A stretch of DNA of 64,000 nucleotides. It comes from Apostichopus japonicus (lineage: Eukaryota; Echinodermata; Holothuroidea; Aspidochirotida; Stichopodidae). The stretch lies in contig NC_092573.1 in NCBI RefSeq assembly GCF_037975245.1, positions 3,164,501 to 3,228,500 of the forward strand, in the 5' to 3' direction. Below are positions 36,732-49,148 of this stretch, piece after piece (the first letter of the stretch is position 1; each line of letters starts with the position of its first letter). Position numbers and translations under genes: made by a program. The notes under the pieces are model-generated. The model had not been told where the DNA came from. It saw nothing but the letters and a program-made list of their open reading frames with translations, and did not search any database.

Positions 36732-39700
36732 TGCTGAATTTTAACTCCCGCTGGCGCTGCAGTTCAGCCGGAGCGCCAAACTATCTTGTAGGCCTGACGA
36801 CTCCAGCCGAAGGCAATCAGCTTTCTTTATTCATAATACTGTAGGTAAACTAATTAAAAGCATCACATGCAAAAATTCCATTCTGAGATAACATGTTTTA
36901 TAAGATTCTGACTGAAAGTCGATCGACAAACTCCAAGTGTTGGAATTGCTTTAGCAAGACATGAGGGTGGACCCCTGACAACAACAAAATGCAAAGTGTA
37001 TCTAGGCCACTATTACCATGGACAAACTGTAATTTATGATAAATGAAGTGATCTTTAGATATATATACCATGCAATTAACAGTTTGTCCATACACAATTT
37101 CTGAAATATACAATGAGTTTGAACAATGTTTTCTCATGCTGATATTGACTTCACTTCAAAACATGATCTTTCACCTCCAGTAAACACACATTAGGTCTTG
37201 AATTTATAGTTGTAAGTTGTAAGTTGTAAGTAGTCGTTGTAAGTAGTCGTTGTAAGTTCTTGGCAGGTGCAGTGAAAGTTTTTTTGCAGGTAATATTCAC
37301 ATTTTAATTAATTTCTAAACTACTGAATTTTTGATGGGTACACACACAAATATTATATTAGTGGTGTATGCTCACAAAAGGCAAAGATTTAATAGAAGAT
37401 GGAGGTAAAGGTAGCCTTTAACGCAAATTGTCTAACACTGATGTTGTTACTCTTGTGTAAGGTCAACCTACTGCCTTTTTCCTTTAATGCGGGTGGGATG
37501 GGGGAGGGGGTTTGGTGGGGGAGGGGTTGTTATTTTGAGAATTGAGGGCGCTTCAAAAGTGACATAGGCGAGCCACTTTGTAACTTCAAAACAATGAAGC
37601 TTTGCATACGAGTTAAAGTCTATTCACACTATTTTCAAGATATTTGTTCGACAGTAAATGATTTTACTTTTGGAGTGCAATGATGGATGTAAGTAACGCT
37701 ATCGCTGGGACTGAGTATGCGGTGAAAGCAATCTAAACACAGTAAAATCAAATCATTGAAAAGATCACAAAATTTATATTTCCACTGATACTTGTTACAA
37801 TAATAAATTGTATGCACTTTTTAAGTATTTTTTACAGATCAATAAAGACAAAAGATATTTTTCCATCGATATTTTATTCATTACTATTGTTGAAAGTACA
37901 ATTCTAATTATTTTAGGGATTGGCAACTATTTTTTCTTGAAATACGCCAAGTGGCTCGCTTTCGTCACGGTACATCCGGGAACTGGCTCAATTCAAACAA
38001 AATGCCGCAACACATGAACTACATTCAAATGGTTTTTTCATCTTTAAGAAGGGATTTTTATGCTTTTCTATTGCTTTTACTGGAAAGATCATCTGTCAAA
38101 ACGTAAGAATGGATGCAAAAAAAAGCTACGGTTTATTTCTCCTTTAAGCATGCTTTAATAAATTGCTTTATATTTTCAACATGGCTTTCCAGGATGAGGT
38201 TATGATCTCCCAAAAGGCTTCATATCTAGAGACATTGCAGAACTTTAAGGTTAATTAGATGATTTGATTCCCTTATAAGAAAAAACTACTTAAAAAATGT
38301 TTGCACATATGGGTGACCATTATTGGACTTACATGGGGAAATCAATTGTCATCACTGTTTGGTTAATACATGTTTGCAAAATATCTTGATTGCAGGTCTA
38401 AGCTTCAAATCCAAGCTGCCTGGCTTGAAGCCAACAAAACAACTCTGTGTCAACTAGTTGCACATAATACAATGACCACTATTGTTATTAAGGAGGGGGG
38501 AATGCTTAAGTCTCTGTATTTCCTCATCAACAGGTTCCCTCCTCTAGTTACAGATATATGCCTATTAATATACAGCTCTATAGACTGTACCAATACTGAT
38601 GACTGTAATTTCAATGTTTTATGTGAAATTGATTTCCATGTATCGTTTTTGCGAACATGTGACTCAACATTTTCAAAGACTACACTTAACTAATGGAACC
38701 TTGAATCCCTCAGCAGCAAGTGAGAATAAATTATTCTGCTTTCAAGTTAATTAAGTCTTATTATACATTCCATTAATCTGACCAAATAATCTTACCTTAG
38801 CCCTACTGTACTGTCATGTGTAATGCTTTGTACAGCGTATAGAAACATGGCTGTTATTATCACTAGCAGCTAAAGCTCAACTTACTAGTCTATTACTCCA
38901 CTTGGAGAGAGGAGATCGAAAGACTTTCTGGCATTCTAAAATTGAGCATAAATTTGAACTATTAACTGGTGGAGTTCTTGTTATGCTATTGATGAAACAC
39001 AACCAGCCTGCTTTGATGGTGTAACTTCCCATACATTTAATTTCATTACCTAATGGTTCAAATGATCTGTACTGTACATAGTTTCGAGAACATTAGAAGG
39101 GAAATATTTTACATAATTTCCTTAGGTCGTGACTAAATGTCTCTAATTTTAGCTCCTCTTTTGAGATATTCAATTCAATGCTCAGTCTGCTGTAAAGTGT
39201 CTGACGACAATGTTATTACAAACTTCCTTGCAATAGAGGTGAACCTTTGAAAAGTGCAGGCTGATTGATTGTCAAACTTAGCCCCAGGGAAAAAAACACT
39301 GGGTGTGATCATGATGTCTAAACTCTGCTCTCAGTAATTGACTCATCTGTATCATTACATCACCTCGGGTGTAACATTATTAAGGTGTCTAAGGTCAAGG
39401 TCTTATGCCCTCTTCAGACACTCTGAGGCAGGCGAGGGGGGGAAGCTGACAGTTTATTTTGGGAACATTTTCTGTGTCTATCATACTGTAGAGGTGAAAC
39501 CATAGGGTGCAGTATAAAATTTACTTATATACAAACTCCATAGAGTATGTAAGCACACAAGCAAACTTTTCAGAGAAAGTATCCTTCAACAGCCAAGTCT
39601 TCAACACGTTGTTGTCAGGCACTGAGGGACTAGAAATTATAAGATTAACATACTGGGTGAGCTAGGACAATTTATACAATATTACTTGAGTACCCATGGC

Positions 39701-40130
39701 CCTAGGAGGCGAGACTTCCAATGGAGTCAGGACTCCATTGTCGAAACAGTAACACAACATACGAATCGGAAACAAACACAGAACTTGGTTTAGACTTAGT
39801 CGTAAGGACTAAAGAAACAGGTGCAGTGCTAGTAAACTGCTCTCCAAACGAGAAAGCATTTTATACTTAACTGTAAAATCTTTTTGAGTCAATATGTCAC
39901 ACTTTTAAGTGTTATATGTGATTGTGCAAATTATATGATCAACTTACTCAAATATATTTTCTTGGTCATTCATTTGAACAATTGTGGCAATCACTTAAAC
40001 CGAATGTTGCAACAAAATAGTACACTGAGTTCCCTACACCAGGCCTGTAGCATTAAGGATTAACCAAATTAATAAACATTTTATTGGAACCTAACATCTA
40101 AGACTAGCAGTATGCCACCGTGATTTCAAT

Positions 40131-40153
40131 AGCAGGAGGAAATACCTCCTGCT
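40131..40153. repeat. Short perfect hairpin
   Basis: AGCAGGAGG (40131-40139), loop AAATA, CCTCCTGCT (40145-40153). No U-run follows on either strand. Confidence 0.8.
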
Positions 40154-40900
40154 CATTAAAACATAAAATACCCTGCTGTTATTTCACACAAAAAAAGTTT
40201 GAAATCACTTCAATCAAAGCGTCGGCTTATTAACTTATAGATGAAATCAGTCACCAAAGCAAATTTTTGGAGCTTACTGTACATGATATGAATCAAATGC
40301 ATTGTCATTTTGGGAAAAGCATATTGAATCATTCAGCATGTACAAAGTTCCCATAGTAATGAACTGAGATATATATTTCAACTATCACATAAGTAAATTA
40401 GTCATAAAATACGAGTGACTTTTTCAGGTGCTAGGATAATCTGAATAAAATTATGACTTTTTAAAACCTTTTCATTCATGAAGCATGTAACTGCTGAGAT
40501 AAGGTTAGGCTTCCCTGTCGCACAGTGTGAACAACAGTAGGATAGCCATTGTTTGTTTTTGACAGAAAATTACATGTTTTGTAGGGCAAAGATTTAGTGG
40601 CAATTCATTTCCCTAAAATAAACTTGCATGAATGTTGTTGCCACAAGTTCAATGGAGGGTGTTCTCTTAGAGTAATAAGTTACATTATCTGCATCAAAAA
40701 GAAACATGAACAAACTAAAATAAAAAACATTATTTTTGGTTATTTACAGTAGTATGTACAAAATAAAGCGGCATCAGTCACACTTATCAATCATGTGCAC
40801 ACCTTACCAATATCTAGAACAACGAAATAAAGAACACTTTGAATTTATAACAGTTTTGTTAAAGTATCACTGGTTGTTCATGTAATTAGGTCACACTGAT

Positions 40901-40928
40901 CATGGAGGTAAAAACTTTAACCTCCATG
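40901..40928. repeat. Short perfect hairpin
   Basis: CATGGAGGT (40901-40909) and ACCTCCATG (40920-40928) around a 10-nt AT-rich loop, with CACTGATC-type words on both flanks. Confidence 0.8.
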
Positions 40929-41141
40929 CACTGATCTAAGTGAACATATATCCACACATGCTTTACACATGCTTTAAGCTGCTGGTTGCTTATACTGGAT
41001 CATACATAAAGTTTAATCCACATTTGACAACCAGTTTTCACTCACACAAATATCCCAAAATTGACCAAATTTGGATATTTAAGTTTAGTGACAAGCTTAC
41101 AGCTCTCATTACAAAATTGATGATTCAATGATCAAATGTCT

Positions 41142-41357
41142 CAGCAGGGAACAATTTATTCGGTATTGCATCACAAAGAGCTATGTAGAATGGTCAATTG
41201 TATGTTTTTGAACTTGTATAGCAATATTGACCATTCTGCATAGCTGCTGTATAGCAACTTTTTGCATAGCTACCATACGAAGTTTTAATTACACAAATTT
41301 CTGTGCACATCTTCAAAACTGCTACACAAGATTTCAATACTAAAGTATTCCCTGCTC
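41142..41357. mobile_element. Possible MITE with short terminal repeats and an internal 20-bp hairpin
   Basis: CAGCAGGGAA (41142-41151) is mirrored by TTCCCTGCTC (41348-41357), 9 of 10. Inside, AGCTATGTAGAATGGTCAAT (41179-41198) pairs with 41226-41245 at 19 of 20 positions. No target duplication was recognised. Confidence 0.45.
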
Positions 41358-43629
41358 AGTATAAACACCAAAAGAAGTTTAGAGAATCAGTTCCACATGT
41401 GATCAGATGTTTTTAAGTTCTAAACAAACTCAATTTTTTTTTGGTTACTAAATTGACTAATTTACAACTTCTAAACAGCAACTAAATTGATACTAAATTA
41501 TCTAATGTAAAATTTATTTGAATTTGTCAACATTTGTAACAGACAGCAGGTTTTTAATTACTTTATGATTCAGAGCAGAACAGTCTGCAGGGACTGCATA
41601 TCATGACTGACAACACTTGTCTGTGGATGCCAAATGATGTGCAAACATACGGCATGTGAGTTACATGCACAGTGTAGCAAAACTATATCAATACAAACTA
41701 ATAGTGATTGATATATGTGATCGCTGGTAAAGTCACCTCACTGTACATATACTAACAGGCATGGAAAGTTTCGGTCTGATACAAGTAATTTACGATTAAA
41801 CTTTACTTTGTAACTTGCAATTTACCTGACCAGCTGATTATCATCTAACTTTGGTATTTGAAAAAACATTTTAAAACAAATATACATATTCAACAGTTTG
41901 GAAGTCAGTTTGCTTCAGTTGTGTCCAAATCAATTTAATCAACTAACTTTAATTAATCCCAAATTACATAAATATTTCTGAAAGACAGAACCTCCATGCC
42001 TGACAGAACTTTTGAAAGTGGTTAAAATTAAGAGAAGTTAAGTACTGATGATCTAATAATTCTTAAAAGGACTTTGATTGTTTTTTAATTTATCTTCACA
42101 TTTATGTTTACTCTGATTAACTCAAGTTTAGTACATAATGATCTGTTCAACTCCATTAGGTTGTCCTCCCTGCATTATGTACAGCTCTGCAATCTGTGAT
42201 TAACTTGACCATCAACAATGATTATAACAATCTTAGAGTACACAAGGTTATACGCACTTAATCAGCTATGTTTGAAAGTATGGTAGCGCTAGCACAAATG
42301 CTACTGTTGGCTTTGAAAACAGACTTTCTCAGATTTTCAAGCAGCTGTTGTGGAATTGATACAAAAATTAACGGCAAAATTGTTGTTGTTACACTTTGCA
42401 TTATGTGGGGTACACTGGAAAGCAACCAGCTGCTTATTAAAGTTCTGACTCAGATCAGAGATACTAGACCTAGAATAAGATATTGCAAAGTTAAGGACCC
42501 CCTGCCAGACCCACCCACACATACACACAAGGCTCTCAAAAAAAGCTTCAAGTGTTCCAAGCTAACTATAAGATCTGTCAAATACTAAAGCTATAGCCCT
42601 TTTCCAGCTGATCTTGTTTCTTTCGTTTACAATCTAGAGCATGCTGCCATACAATGACTTGAGCAGACAATGTTATTTTGCTACAGTGTTCACACAACAG
42701 ATGTTCACCACTTTACTGTAACCTGCAATTTATTCATTACAAATCTTCAGAGAAGAAGTATCTAGGACAAATTTGCATGCAGTACCAATCTGGACTGAAT
42801 TGTGAAGTGAGGTACCCCAAAAGTTACTGGTATGTGTATTTACTAATGGCGATGCTCACCTGTCTCATTTTCAAATGTACTCCGATTTACCTAGCTTATA
42901 ACAACAGCCGGTAACATTCTTGTACTGCGCCCCCAATGACACATTTCTCTACAGTCCGCAGCCTATTGCAGTATGTGCTTTACAGAGTGCATGCATGCAG
43001 CCAGCTTGACTTACTGTACCACCCCCACAGTAAATCCTAGGCCATCACAAGCCTAAATGCTCAACAACAACAAACGTACATGTACAGTAGAGAAGAAATT
43101 TATTTTTACACATTTACATGTGTGTGACACTGATCAACATGCTTGGAAGTGCCTGTAATTATGTCCGATGGAATATGTCTGAACATCATAACCGCAGTCT
43201 ACCGTTCGAAGTGATCTAATGCAAGTTTTGTGGAATGGTCAAAATAACAATCTGAATGAATGCTATCACACTGCTAGATACTGATGATGCTTGCACGGTC
43301 TCAGTATTTACCCTTCACTAGGAGGGCAATTGATACCACACACCAAATGTCAAGGATCATATCTATCTATCTATCTTGAGGAAAGCAATTTTTAACACAC
43401 CTTAAACCACCCCAAAATTTCTTGAGAAATACCATGTTTTAGCAATATTTTTTTTTTAAAGACAAAGCCTGAAATCCTTAAGGCACCGTCAAACAGATGA
43501 CATTGTGTTTTGGATTCTTAAGCAAAGTACTTGTCCCTTATTCCTCCTACCTAATGATCAAACACGATCCAAACGAGAAAACATTAATTAGTATTGCAAC
43601 ATCCTCCTGAACTCGGAGATGCACTTTTG

Positions 43630-43656
43630 TAATATATATATATATATATATATATC
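43630..43656. repeat. (TA)n microsatellite
   Basis: Thirteen or so TA units. Confidence 0.9.
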
Positions 43657-44140
43657 TTGATATTCACCTTCAATCAAGCTACCTTTTAGCTCTGCTGACA
43701 TGTTCCCTGCCATTTAAGTCCTTTCCATTTTCATACAATAAATCACCAGCGTATTCATTTCGGCACTAAAAAAAAAACCTGCACCAAAACCAATGGAAAA
43801 CATTAAGAAAAGGTCACTTCTGCTCGGATTGAAACAAGAAAAATGTTTACAGTCTGCCCAACTTATGCATGCATGAGGTACCCGAGACAAAGTGAAATAT
43901 GAGAGCGATTGTTTCTGTCTTCATCCAGACACACCACGATAATCAACAGCAAATAAATGATTGATTCTGTACAAACCAACCAATCACAGTTTCAACCGAA
44001 GTCAGACAACGCAGCCTGTGGCGTGAGACATGCTTAACAGTGTCTGGATGCGGAAAGCCTCTCTTTTTTTTTCGTCAAGGCAATTCTTTCCGACAAGTAT
44101 ATCGTAGTGATGTCTCGGTGTCGCCTATGTCTATACTTTC

Positions 44141-44151
44141 AACATGGCGGC
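44141..44151 (+). promoter_or_regulatory. YY1-type motif AACATGGCGGC
   Basis: Exact match to the AAnATGGCGGC core that, in animal promoters, commonly lies just downstream of transcription starts in sense orientation. Local sequence (44080-44170) is richer in CpG than its surroundings. The ATG in the motif opens only 11 codons. No downstream plus-strand gene is recognised before the MFSD6-like relic at 51.7 kb, so any promoter role is conjecture. Confidence 0.3.
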
Positions 44152-47100
44152 AATAACACTCCAAAGCCCGAATATGTGACTCAACGTTTTGTCAGTTTTC
44201 TTCCAGAGATGGAAAAAACCCTATAAAACAATAATTGAATCAATTGTTATCAGCCACCATTAGCACTCTGAGCTTTATTGTGTTGTTATGCATAACTGTA
44301 TATTTAATACAGGATTTCTGAGAAATTTACTCTGTGACAATTCCATGCAAAATCGTTAAGTTCTAACCCGAGGTAAACAAACATGGCAAGACAGACTCCA
44401 CATACAAAAGTGAACAAATTTCTGGTTCACTTAACAGCAAGTTCAGATTTTCAAAACATTAAATTACAGGAGATATAGAAGTTAGAACTCACTACTGTAT
44501 TCAGTATGAATGTTAACTTAATTAAAAACGGAGTCTGTAAAATCATATTTAAGTAAACATGATTCAATTAACCAATGATGGAAGCATTGCAGACCAACAG
44601 GATACCACCGAAACTGAGTATCATTAGTAAAGAACAGGAGAACTTAATTGCCTTTAATAACCATATTCCTCTACTCTTTCTATTGTCTTTCATCATTAAA
44701 ATCAGACACAATTAGCCAAAAGTTGTATAACCTCAATAGTTTACAATTTGTATGCAGGTGACTATAAGCTACCGTAGCCTACATGACCTACTATCCAAAT
44801 ATTTATTAATATTTTTTTAGAACAAAAAAGCAGAATGCCATTAGTTTCAACACCTCTTGTCAGTGTCAATAAATCAACAACCGAATGGTATCTGATGTAG
44901 TGCATGTACGTAATGGCATCACAGGCTAACCTGATAAATGAAAACAGTTGCTTTAATGTCCACTAAAGATGCAATTCACTATAACTACAGACTTTCACAA
45001 ACTGATTTCTGATGGTCAAAATCATCTCTTCCATTGCTGACAGTCACATTGCAACTGTATTGGGTGATACTCGTACCGATATGCTTTGTAAACACTCCGA
45101 CTGACCCAGTGACTATAGATTTTCCAAAATATGACTCCACATGAAATGATAACGGGATACATACAGTAAAATCAGACAAATCAGCCATTTTAATGTACAG
45201 TAAGTTGTAACTTTTCTCCAGTTTTGGCCAAACAATGTTTAATACAGTTACACATAATGCAGCTCTCCAGTCACGCCTATAAATAAAGAGGGCCATGTCA
45301 TACTGGTCTTTTCTAGTTTTGCAAAAATGACAACTCAAATATATTGGTACCATGAGTTGATCACTATATAGTAGGCATACAGGTACAATAATTTCATTCG
45401 TGATAATTAAAGACGAGACCTTTTGAAGCACATTCTGGACATATCAAGTCCAACTAATAGTTTCAAGCACCTTAAACATTTGTCTTCTAAAGCGCTTTTC
45501 CCTTTTCGGCCAAACTTGACAAGTGGAAGGCTTGAACTAGTCAATCATCCAACGCATTCATCTGGCGTGTATTCACATGCTTATGAGCACCTTTACACGA
45601 TCATGTTACTTTGATCCAGAGATCTGTAAACAGCAGAGATTACGCATATTAGGATTGAAATGACAGCGCCCTCTGTGGACATGCTGGAGAGGCCCACTGG
45701 ATATCCTTCAAATGAACAAAGGATCAATGCCATTTACAATTAGATTAAAGATATTTCAAACCTTAATTACCAGTTTGTTCATGAATATAAAATGGTAAGA
45801 TCCAATATAACTGTTACTATAGAATGGTAAATAAAATGGCTTAATGACCACAAATGACCAGTCACTTTGGGAGAAACAGTGATAAAAGCTTCAATATTCA
45901 ATCTCTGGAGCCACAGAGGAGGGGAAAGTACTTGTGAGGAAAGTGGCAAATGAGAAACTGATGTAAACTTTAGAGTTCTTTTGGTAATTGGGATGTTGCT
46001 GCCAAGAAATTAATTACTTTAAAGGTGCATTTTGCATTGCTTGGTTTTGACCTGGCTGGCCAAGTAATATTCACATATATTTAGATACCTTTCAGTTGAT
46101 CTTTATACTACAAGATCTTTGTAAATGAAACCAATTTAATAGTTGACTCTAATAAGCTAAGCAAGTTATGTACACCATTTAATATAAATGTGAAAATTTA
46201 CTTTAATTTATGTTGATGTAAACCCGCACGAGCTTGCCCGTTCTCTCACAGACGGCCGGGGAAAAAAGGAAAACAATTTGAAAGGATACTTATTGGGCTG
46301 TTCAGTACAGTGGCTATGTAGCTAGACTAGATAGTGACCCTTACGATGTCCAAGATAGCTACAACCTCCATAGACTAGAAGGATAATAAACTCACAATTT
46401 TAATAAAATGTTTGAAGGAAGTTTGAGGAAGAGGATCAAGGATTTATAAAGCGCAGACATATCCACATATAACGGTGATCAAGGCTGCTATAAGTTTGGG
46501 TGGTAGAATTTAAAGTTGAGTCATGTACCCCTATAGTGACCAAGTGCTGAGGGTGTTCAATTGTAAAATTGTAGGCACTTAGCATTAGGCATGGTAGAGC
46601 AAGAGTGCTGAGGGTTGTGAGAAGACAGGTAAGCTAGGAAGCAAAGTATCATACAAACTGTTTGTGTTAACATACATATCCAAAATTACATTTTATCATG
46701 AATGCTTATAATCTTCTGTAATTTTATGCCAATTTATTTCAATTGTACCTGATGTAATTTTGGTTGAATAAAAGCAACAGAATACTGTGCATTTATTTTC
46801 AGGAATCATATCTGCCACGATATACATTGGAGTATGGTACCAATAGATTGTAGCAAGGTCAACCAAAAAAAAAAAAAAAAGGAACCTTAAACTATGTAAA
46901 AGAAAACTAGAGCAGGTAACAGACTGAATTCATGACCTATTTAACCACCTGTTTTTCATTGACCTCCAACTCTCTTCTGCACTATTAAGGCCATAAAAAG
47001 TATAAACTATAAAGCATTCATTTACACACCCAATATGCACTTTGCTATTTGTTATCTCTTCACAATGTTCCATTCACAAATAGTACAATGAATGTTGTTG

Positions 47101-48819
47101 CATGCAAGCTAGGAACATACCATTACTTAAGCTGTGCATTATATGCAACATTTATCTTTTCGTGAGAAAAGAATGGTATAAACATCTGTGTCATGCTGCA
47201 GCTGGTCTATTTTTTTCCTTTCTGTTTCTCATCCTCTCCATTGAAAAGAAAAATTCAGGTAAAGCTGTCTCCCATAAACAATGCATACTGTACATGTGGC
47301 GGCTGGTATTTATGATTATTATTAATTAATGCTGCATACAGAATTAAATATAAAATTAAAATTAAATTGAAAATATTATTTGGGAATGAACAGTTAAGTG
47401 TTTTCAGTGACACAATTTAATTAGTGACATTATTTACCGACCATTATTTAAATAGACCAATTTTGGCCATCAAATTTAATAATAAATCTTGTCACAGCTC
47501 ATAAGGGTATGAATTAAAATAAATTCATTGAAAAACAAAATTAATAATATGCGAAGCCAAATGATTGATGTACAGTAGTTCCAGCAATAGTCAATAGAAA
47601 AGTACCATGGATTTTGGCACATATTTAGGTTAACTTGCTTAAATTCCATATACTGTTCATTTTAACAACTACAGTATATAGCCATGTTTTTGTACCAAAA
47701 ACGACCAGTGCTCAGGAAATGTTCATAATGTTTTTGCCTTTTGCATGTGAATTACTGTCTTTAAATTAACAGAGAATGGTAGGGGAAATTATCATGGACT
47801 ATGTCTTAAATAGTTTGATTAATTTCCATCCCATTTCTGAGTAACTTCTATTCTTGGAAGGGTTCATAAAATTACTGTAAAAGGCCATCCAAACTGCAAC
47901 TGCATCCAAATTACAACGTCAAAACAATAAGAGATTGAAAAGCTTTGGAAGAGCTGCATCTGCCATGATCACAGACTACCTAAGTATAATCTACTCCTTG
48001 GAAGAAAAGAGGATTTAGCCATCTATGTTACACTCTAACAACCAAACACATATACGATACGGTATCTCAAGTTTTGAACAAAGATATTGAGATTGAGTTT
48101 ATGATATATACACAAATTTTAGTAAAACAAATTTAATATTTGAATATAAAAGAGATCATGCAAAGCTTTTACATCAAACAGAATACATTATATGTAACCT
48201 TTTCACCTCAAATTCTTAAAATGATTTCATGGTTACATAAACTTATCATTGATCGTTGCAAGATTCAAATACCTCACTGTACCAGAACCAATGATCACAT
48301 GGCTGACAATCAGATTGTACTATCATATCAGACAGCCACACTATTTATATTGTATTGTAACCAGTGAAGATGTTATTATGTAGACTTAAGTTTGGGAGAA
48401 ACATGAGTGTACTAGGACACATATTGATAATAATTAATTAATTAATTAATAAATTAATAATAATAATACATACATACATACAATACATACAAATTGTACG
48501 GTACATGCCATGTAGAGTAACCATGATGAAGGGTACAAATCAACTTTGCCAAAGAGTTACCATGACAAACAGTCAACCAACTGCAATGTCCAATTGAAGT
48601 CAATCTTGAAACAGGCTTAAAGCAAGTACAGTCATTCTATTTGCATTGCAACATAAGTCAAATTTAACATGTACCCATGGAGTAAAGTAATTTTTAGTCT
48701 GTTGCATAAATGTAACAGCTCTATCGAAAGTCTTCCTTACATTCAGAAGAATCATCAAGACCTTACAGTAGTCTATGCCTACAACACAATCCCACACCAA
48801 AAGTTCTACTGTTTTGTAC

Positions 48820-48895
48820 CTACAGTACAGTACAGCTCCTTTGCACATACAGTATATGTATACATACAGTACAGGACGTACACTGTACAGTGAAT
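48820..48895. repeat. Cluster of ACAGTAC/GTACTGT words
   Basis: Dense run of TACAGTACAGTACAG, ACAGTATATGTATACATA, CAGTACAGG and CACTGTACAGTG. It is one of the densest spots of a word that recurs through the window. Confidence 0.7.
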
Positions 48896-49049
48896 ATATT
48901 CCGAGCTTGTATCTAGAGCTCTGTTCTTGTCATTAACTGCTACATCATACATGGGACAAGAAGAAATGCTGTACAGTGATTCGAACAGATTATTACACGG
49001 TTTGATTGAATCTTGCTGGAGGTGACGTCACTGATTCACCAAAACGTCC

Positions 49050-49148
49050 ACATATCCAACCTAGGTGGACCACATACCCCATAGAGACAGACCCGATACC
49101 CCACATACCCCATAGAGACAGACTCCATATCCCACATACCCCATAGAG
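49050..49148 (+). repeat. Short tandem repeat, CCACATACCCCATAGAGACA
   Basis: About three units of 35-40 bp built on CCACATACCCCATAGAGA(C/T), separated by GACCCGATAC and GACTCCATAT spacers. Confidence 0.8.

Noticed and set aside
44985-45431. 148-codon minus-strand ORF
   Set aside because: It opens with GTG, has no recognisable domain, no clear splice sites and ordinary AT-rich composition; chance length is plausible. Reported coordinates run high to low because it is on the minus strand.
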